Of a DNA stretch of 11,660 nucleotides, positions 7,730 to 11,660 are shown in pieces. Where the stretch lies: the NCBI GenBank assembly GCA_937859895.1, contig CALMAV010000349.1, positions 1,028 through 12,687 of the forward strand, given 5' to 3'. The first letter of the stretch is position 1. Every line of letters begins with the position of its first letter. The notes under the pieces were generated by a model. That model did no database searches. It was not told the origin of the DNA and saw nothing but the letters and a program-made list of their open reading frames with translations. The DNA is from an uncultured Bryobacterales bacterium (GTDB lineage Bacteria > Acidobacteriota > Terriglobia > Bryobacterales > Bryobacteraceae). Both the position numbers and the translations under genes were made by a program.

Positions 7730-9316
7730 ATGTATCTTCGTCGTTTCGTCATAGCATCTTGCTTGACCGTTGTTGCTGTTTACGCTCAAGTTGCATCGCC
7801 GAAAACAGATTCTCCCGACATTTTGACTTATATTGAAACGACATGGAAGACTCTGACCCGCTCAGATGCCTATCTGGCCAAGGCTGCAGTTGATCCCAAA
7901 TTCAAACCTGGTCCGGATGGTCGCTGGCCGGTGTATGTTCCCCAGTCAGATGACTTGCAAGTGGTTGAGGAAGGGCTACGCAAAGACATGCCTGCCTCAA
8001 GCTTTAAGACGATTGATCTGGTTCCGCTTCCGACCGACCTTGATCAATTGAAAGTACAGGGACTACTGTACTTGCCGCACCCGTATGTTGTGCCCGGCGG
8101 ACGGTTCAATGAAATGTACGGATGGGATAGTTACTTCATCCAGGTTGGCCTGTTGCGGGACGGAGAGATTGAATTAGCCAAGGACCTTGCCGACAATTTC
8201 CTTTATCAAGTAAAAAACTATGGCCAGGTACTGAATGCCAATCGCTCTTACTACCTCACTAGATCGCAACCGCCGTTCCTGACCGAGATGGTTCTTGGTG
8301 TCTATCAGAAAACACATGACCGCGAGTGGTTAAGCAGCGCCTTGCCATTGATCGAAAAGTACTACCGTGTTTGGGTGCAGGAGCCGCACTTGACGCCCGA
8401 AACCGGACTCGCCCGCTACTACGACCGTGGTGAGGGCCCGGCGCCAGAGGTTCTCTCGGCCGAGAAAGATGCCGCTGGCCGCAATCATTACCAACTTGTG
8501 AAGGAATACTTCAAGACCCACCAGATTACGGACTACGACGTTAATCAATACTATGACCGCACGACAGATCAACTGAAGCCGCTGTTCTACAAGGGCGACC
8601 GCTCTATGCGGGAATCTGGCTTCGATCCGTCAAACCGCTTTGGTCCATTCAACATAGACATCATCCACTACAACCCGGTTTGCCTGAATTCGCTGCTCTA
8701 CATGATGGAATCGCAGACTGGTGACATCTTACATGCGCTCGGCCGTGAGAGCGAAGTAAAACAGTGGAGAGATCGCGCGCAGCATCGGGCAGATCTAATT
8801 AACCGGCTGATGTGGAATGCCAAAGAGGGTCTGTACTACGACTATAATTTCGTCAGCAAAGACGTCCGGCACTATCCTTTTCTGACAACCTTTTACCCGC
8901 TCTGGGCCGGTATCGCCAGCAAGGAGCAGGCTGCGCGAGTCAAGGATAACTTATCCAAATTTGAGCGCACTGGAGGATTGCAAACCAGCATTCACGTTAG
9001 TGGCAACCAGTGGGACTCGCCCTTCGGCTGGGCGCCTCTGCAGATGATTGCTGCCGATGGATTGCGGCGCTACGGGTATGACGCTGAGGCCGAACGGATT
9101 TCATTGGAGTTCCTCGGCTTGGTATACCGCGAGTTTCTCCGCCAAGGCTTCATCGTTGAAAAATACGACGTAGTCAATGGCGTTTCCAACGTTGCTTCTA
9201 AGATCCATTTTGGCTACAGTGCCAACCAGGCTGGATTCGGGTGGACCAACGCTGTCTTCACTCATTTGTATGACGAGCTAACGCCGCCAGACCGCAAGAA
9301 GTTGTTCGCGCAGTAG
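7730..9316 (+). CDS. treA: Periplasmic alpha,alpha-trehalase, GH37
   Basis: It hydrolyses trehalose to two glucose molecules. The product has 528 residues, close to periplasmic TreA of Escherichia coli (about 565). It opens MYLRRFVIASCLTVVAVYA, a signal peptide with probable cleavage after residue 19, so it acts outside the cytoplasm. Both trehalase signatures are complete: PGGRFNEMYGWDSYF (122-136) and QWDSPFGWAP (427-436). By analogy with E. coli TreA the general acid is D299 in ESGFDPSNRF, and the general base is E477 in FIVEKYDV. Both are present, so the enzyme should be active. The gene follows the TonB receptor but is separated from it by an intrinsic terminator, so it must use readthrough or a promoter hidden in the short gap. 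Its stop codon (9314-9316) directly abuts the stop of the convergent membrane-protein gene. The family call is very secure; the functional link to the receptor is inferred from position. Confidence 0.96.
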   Translation: MYLRRFVIASCLTVVAVYAQVASPKTDSPDILTYIETTWKTLTRSDAYLAKAAVDPKFKPGPDGRWPVYVPQSDDLQVVEEGLRKDMPASSFKTIDLVPLPTDLDQLKVQGLLYLPHPYVVPGGRFNEMYGWDSYFIQVGLLRDGEIELAKDLADNFLYQVKNYGQVLNANRSYYLTRSQPPFLTEMVLGVYQKTHDREWLSSALPLIEKYYRVWVQEPHLTPETGLARYYDRGEGPAPEVLSAEKDAAGRNHYQLVKEYFKTHQITDYDVNQYYDRTTDQLKPLFYKGDRSMRESGFDPSNRFGPFNIDIIHYNPVCLNSLLYMMESQTGDILHALGRESEVKQWRDRAQHRADLINRLMWNAKEGLYYDYNFVSKDVRHYPFLTTFYPLWAGIASKEQAARVKDNLSKFERTGGLQTSIHVSGNQWDSPFGWAPLQMIAADGLRRYGYDAEAERISLEFLGLVYREFLRQGFIVEKYDVVNGVSNVASKIHFGYSANQAGFGWTNAVFTHLYDELTPPDRKKLFAQ

Positions 9317-9709
9317 CTAGCTTTGGTGCAGGGTTCTTTCCGTTGCTTCTATCTCAACTCGTTCTTTTTTGATATCGAGCCGCACGCGTGAGTAGATGTT
9401 CATATACAGATTAGCTACCCACACTAGAGCAAAACCGGCAATCAAATATCCCCGCCAGTCTTCGTACAGCAGCTTGAACTGCGTTATTACCAGGAAAAAG
9501 AGAGTGACATAGTGGCTGAAGCAATACTCGCAGGTAAATAGGTAAAAGAACTTCCGCTGCACTAGCCTTTCACAGCTCTCGCTTCGGTTTTTGCAGTATT
9601 CACGTGGCTCCCGGAACACTTCCTCATGAGTTACAGTCCAGGCAACTGACGCGATGGGCAGCCCCAGAATGAATAAGAACGCGAGCTGCTGGCCGATGTT
9701 TATGTTCAC
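9317..9709 (-). CDS. Small integral membrane protein with four clustered cysteines, hypothetical
   Basis: I do not recognise this 130-residue protein. It starts at a GTG, the only plausible start in the frame. The only purine-rich sequence (ACGGA) lies nearly against that start, so ribosome binding looks weak. Hydrophobic segments at about residues 8-26, 67-82 and 87-105 suggest three membrane helices. Between the first two lies a polar stretch with C39, C46, C60 and C63, the last two as TCEYCFSHY, plus H28 and H66 nearby. This could bind a metal or form disulfides. The C-terminal tail is charged (KKERVEIEATER) and may form a short coiled coil. It converges tail-to-tail with trehalase without any intergenic base, and diverges from zwf across about 56 bases. 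It reads like a conserved acidobacterial hypothetical protein, but I infer that only from composition and context. Confidence 0.72.
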   Translation of the reverse strand: MNINIGQQLAFLFILGLPIASVAWTVTHEEVFREPREYCKNRSESCERLVQRKFFYLFTCEYCFSHYVTLFFLVITQFKLLYEDWRGYLIAGFALVWVANLYMNIYSRVRLDIKKERVEIEATERTLHQS

Positions 9710-9765
9710 TTCCGTTAAATCAGACTGTAGCAGGAATCTTACAGATACAGATTAGCGTCCCTTTG
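9710..9765. other. Divergent intergenic region between the membrane-protein gene and zwf
   Basis: These 56 bases must hold the 5' signals of both divergent genes. It contains a tandem ACAGATACAGAT at 9741-9752. I find no convincing -35/-10 pair in either direction and no good Shine-Dalgarno sequence at normal spacing before zwf. The promoters are therefore presumed from gene arrangement, not seen. Confidence 0.4.
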
Positions 9766-11310
9766 ATGGGTCAAACTAGGACCATGCCACTCGATAAAGA
9801 AAGCGGAGCAAAACCCGCCGGACCCTGTGCAATGGTGATCTTTGGCGCAGCCGGGGACCTGACTAAGCGACTGGTGGTTCCGGCGCTTTACAATCTGGCT
9901 CTCGCCAAGCTGCTACCGGAAGAGTTCGCCATCATCGGGTTTGACAGGGTTGAAATCAGTGACGAGCAGTGGCGCAACAGCTTAGCGCAAATGACCGAGG
10001 AGTTTGTCAAAGCCGGAGGTGATAGCGCTGCCCTCAATCAGGATGCCTGGAAATGGTTGGCCGGCAAGATGTCTTACATGAAAGGCGATCTAACCGACTC
10101 CAGTGCTTACCAGCAACTTAAGACCAAACTGGACGATTTGGACAAAAGTAATAGCAGTGGTGGCAACTACCTTTTTTACCTCGCCGTGTCTGATCGTTTT
10201 TTCGGGTCCACCATCGACCAGCTCGGCAAGGCCTGCCTATCATGCCAGACAGAGGGCCACTGGCGGCGCGTTGTCATAGAGAAACCGTTCGGCCATGATC
10301 TCCAATCCGCTGAAGACCTGGACCAGCAGATTCTTCGAACTCTGCAAGAGCAGCAGATTTTCCGAATAGATCATTTCCTGGGCAAGGAGACGGTACAGAA
10401 CATCATGACCTTCCGTTTTGCAAACGGTCTCTTTGAACCGCTATGGAATCGCGACCGGATCGATCATGTACAGATTACGGTTTCCGAATCGGTTGGAGTT
10501 GAAAAGCGCGGCAAATTCTATGAAGGCACAGGGGCGCTGCGCGATATGATCCCGAACCATGTGTTTCAACTGGTTGCAATGACTGCCATGGAGGCTCCGA
10601 ACTCATTTGCCGCTGACGCTATTCGGTCGGAGAAAGCAAAGGTGATAGAGGCTGTTCACGTTTGCGATAGCAAGAACAACTGTGGGGCTGTGCGTGCTCA
10701 ATACAAGGCTGGCGAAGTTGGTGGGCAGCCTGTTCCGGCTTATCGTTCGGAGCCCGACGTGTCGCCTGACTCTCCGATTGAGACCTATGTGGCGCTCAAA
10801 TTGATGATTGATAACTGGCGCTGGTCCGGCGTTCCCTTTTACGTTCGCACAGGAAAGCGGATGGCCCGCCGCAAGACTCACATTGCCATTAAGTTCAAGG
10901 GGGTTCCCGGGACGTTACTGCGAGAGATGAATCTGCCCGCTTCGGCACCGAACTGGCTTTTGCTGCGTATTCAGCCCGATGAGGGGATTGCACTTGAGTT
11001 CGGAGCCAAGATTCCGGGACCCTCGGTTCGGATTGGCGACGTGCGCATGGACTTTAAATACGAGGACTACTTCGGCGCCGCGCCGAATACCGGATACGAA
11101 ACGCTGTTGTACGACGTAATGGTCGGCGACGCGACACTGTTTCAGCGTGCCGATAACATTGAAGCAGGCTGGAGCGTGGTGCAGCCACTCCTGAATAACT
11201 GGAGTAAGAGCGCTGATGACCTTGCATTTTATGACTCCGGCAGTCAGGGTCCTGCGGAAGCGGATCAATTGCTGGCCTGCGACGGTCGTGCCTGGCGTCC
11301 CATCAACTAG
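9766..11310 (+). CDS. zwf: Glucose-6-phosphate 1-dehydrogenase
   Basis: It oxidises glucose 6-phosphate to 6-phosphogluconolactone with reduction of NADP+ (or NAD+), the entry step of the oxidative pentose phosphate and Entner-Doudoroff routes, in the cytoplasm. The 514 residues fit the family length (about 480-520). The N-terminal Rossmann motif is FGAAGDLTKR (26-35). EKPFGHD is present, and the active-site signature RIDHFLGKE (200-208) contains the substrate-binding lysine and the DH pair, with F instead of the more usual Y. EKRGKFYEGTGALRD and MIPNHVFQL are the conserved blocks of the C-terminal domain. The start is uncertain: TTG 9763, ATG 9766 and ATG 9784 are in frame, and AGGA is only 2 bases before 9784. 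I chose 9766. No phosphogluconolactonase or gnd gene is adjacent on its 3' side. Its stop overlaps the stop of the convergent methyltransferase gene. Confidence 0.96.
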   Translation: MGQTRTMPLDKESGAKPAGPCAMVIFGAAGDLTKRLVVPALYNLALAKLLPEEFAIIGFDRVEISDEQWRNSLAQMTEEFVKAGGDSAALNQDAWKWLAGKMSYMKGDLTDSSAYQQLKTKLDDLDKSNSSGGNYLFYLAVSDRFFGSTIDQLGKACLSCQTEGHWRRVVIEKPFGHDLQSAEDLDQQILRTLQEQQIFRIDHFLGKETVQNIMTFRFANGLFEPLWNRDRIDHVQITVSESVGVEKRGKFYEGTGALRDMIPNHVFQLVAMTAMEAPNSFAADAIRSEKAKVIEAVHVCDSKNNCGAVRAQYKAGEVGGQPVPAYRSEPDVSPDSPIETYVALKLMIDNWRWSGVPFYVRTGKRMARRKTHIAIKFKGVPGTLLREMNLPASAPNWLLLRIQPDEGIALEFGAKIPGPSVRIGDVRMDFKYEDYFGAAPNTGYETLLYDVMVGDATLFQRADNIEAGWSVVQPLLNNWSKSADDLAFYDSGSQGPAEADQLLACDGRAWRPIN

Positions 11311-11660
11311 AGCGGGGCGCACAGTGCGCGATACTTTCTCAGCAGTTCGTACATCACAATCGCGCCGGCACTCGCTACATTAAGCGAGTGCTTCACGCCT
11401 AGCATCGGTATGCGGACGTGTGTGTCGCAAGCTTCCAGCAGTGTCGTTCCTAAGCCTTCTACTTCGTGGCCAAACAGCACGCACACGGGAAAGCGCGGCT
11501 GCCATTCGAAGATGTCGACTGCGCGGACACTGGTTTCAATAGCTGCCACCTCATAACCGGACGCCCGCAAATTCGACAGCTCCGAAGGAACATCGGCGAC
11601 ACTCTGCCAGGGCACTCGCTCCTCGGCACCTAAGGCTGTTTTACTGATGGCATTCATAGG
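11307..11660 (-). CDS. RNA 2'-O-methyltransferase, SpoU/TrmH family, C-terminal part, 5' truncated
   Basis: The last 117 residues of a SpoU-family (SPOUT) methyltransferase are visible. They use S-adenosylmethionine to methylate a ribose 2'-OH in tRNA or rRNA. The family is shown by PVCVLFGHEVEGLG (motif 2) and by IPMLGVKHSLNVASAGAIV (motif 3), which build the trefoil-knot cofactor site. KTALGAEERVPW just after the edge matches the region preceding motif 2 in related proteins. The ATG at 11657 is therefore most likely internal, and the gene continues past the right edge: the codon before it is open. The product ends RKYRALCAPL. Its stop codon (11307-11309) overlaps the zwf stop (11308-11310) within CTAG. 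Which RNA it modifies cannot be told from this part. Confidence 0.9.
   Translation of the reverse strand, partial: PMNAISKTALGAEERVPWQSVADVPSELSNLRASGYEVAAIETSVRAVDIFEWQPRFPVCVLFGHEVEGLGTTLLEACDTHVRIPMLGVKHSLNVASAGAIVMYELLRKYRALCAPL

Noticed and set aside
1..11660. CRISPR arrays, insertion sequences, integrase or attachment sites near the tRNA
   Set aside because: No spaced direct repeats, transposase or integrase frames, or duplicated tRNA 3' end were seen in the window.

Overview
The window looks like a piece of an Acidobacteriota chromosome. The main reason is the 1120-residue TonB-dependent receptor with an N-terminal carboxypeptidase-regulatory-like domain, an expanded family typical of that phylum. 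The moderate GC content and the phylum-typical look of the TPR protein and glucose-6-phosphate dehydrogenase fit this. The assignment is by recognition only; no search was run.

Layout. Bases 1-728 hold the 3' end of priA (replication restart helicase). A histidine tRNA follows at 764-841, with G-1 and CCA encoded and an odd D-arm. A run of four plus-strand genes for exported proteins comes next: a TPR-like protein (873-1682, probable CTG start), a secreted (alpha/alpha)6-barrel glycoside hydrolase related to glycogen-debranching enzymes (1729-4185), the TonB-dependent receptor (4262-7624), and a periplasmic GH37 trehalase (7730-9316). A strong intrinsic terminator at 7644-7691 separates receptor and trehalase. 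On the minus strand, 9317-9709 encodes a small cysteine-containing membrane protein. Plus-strand zwf (9766-11310) follows, and the 3' end of a minus-strand SpoU/TrmH-type RNA methyltransferase runs off the right edge.

How the genes may work together. I infer that the receptor imports an oligosaccharide or glycoside, that the debranching-like hydrolase trims an alpha-glucan-type substrate, and that trehalase cleaves trehalose to glucose. Glucose would then be available to central metabolism, where G6PD feeds the pentose phosphate pathway. This resembles a small glycan-uptake locus without a SusD partner. The TPR-like protein has no assigned role.

There is no mobile element, CRISPR array or integrase, and no gene-free stretch longer than about 80 bases. 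The less ordinary signals are the receptor leader, where an upstream CCCC tract can pair either with a nearby GGGG or with the Shine-Dalgarno sequence; the terminator just before trehalase; the D-arm insertion in tRNA-His; the non-canonical start after the tRNA; the four-cysteine membrane protein; and two convergent gene pairs whose stop codons touch or overlap.
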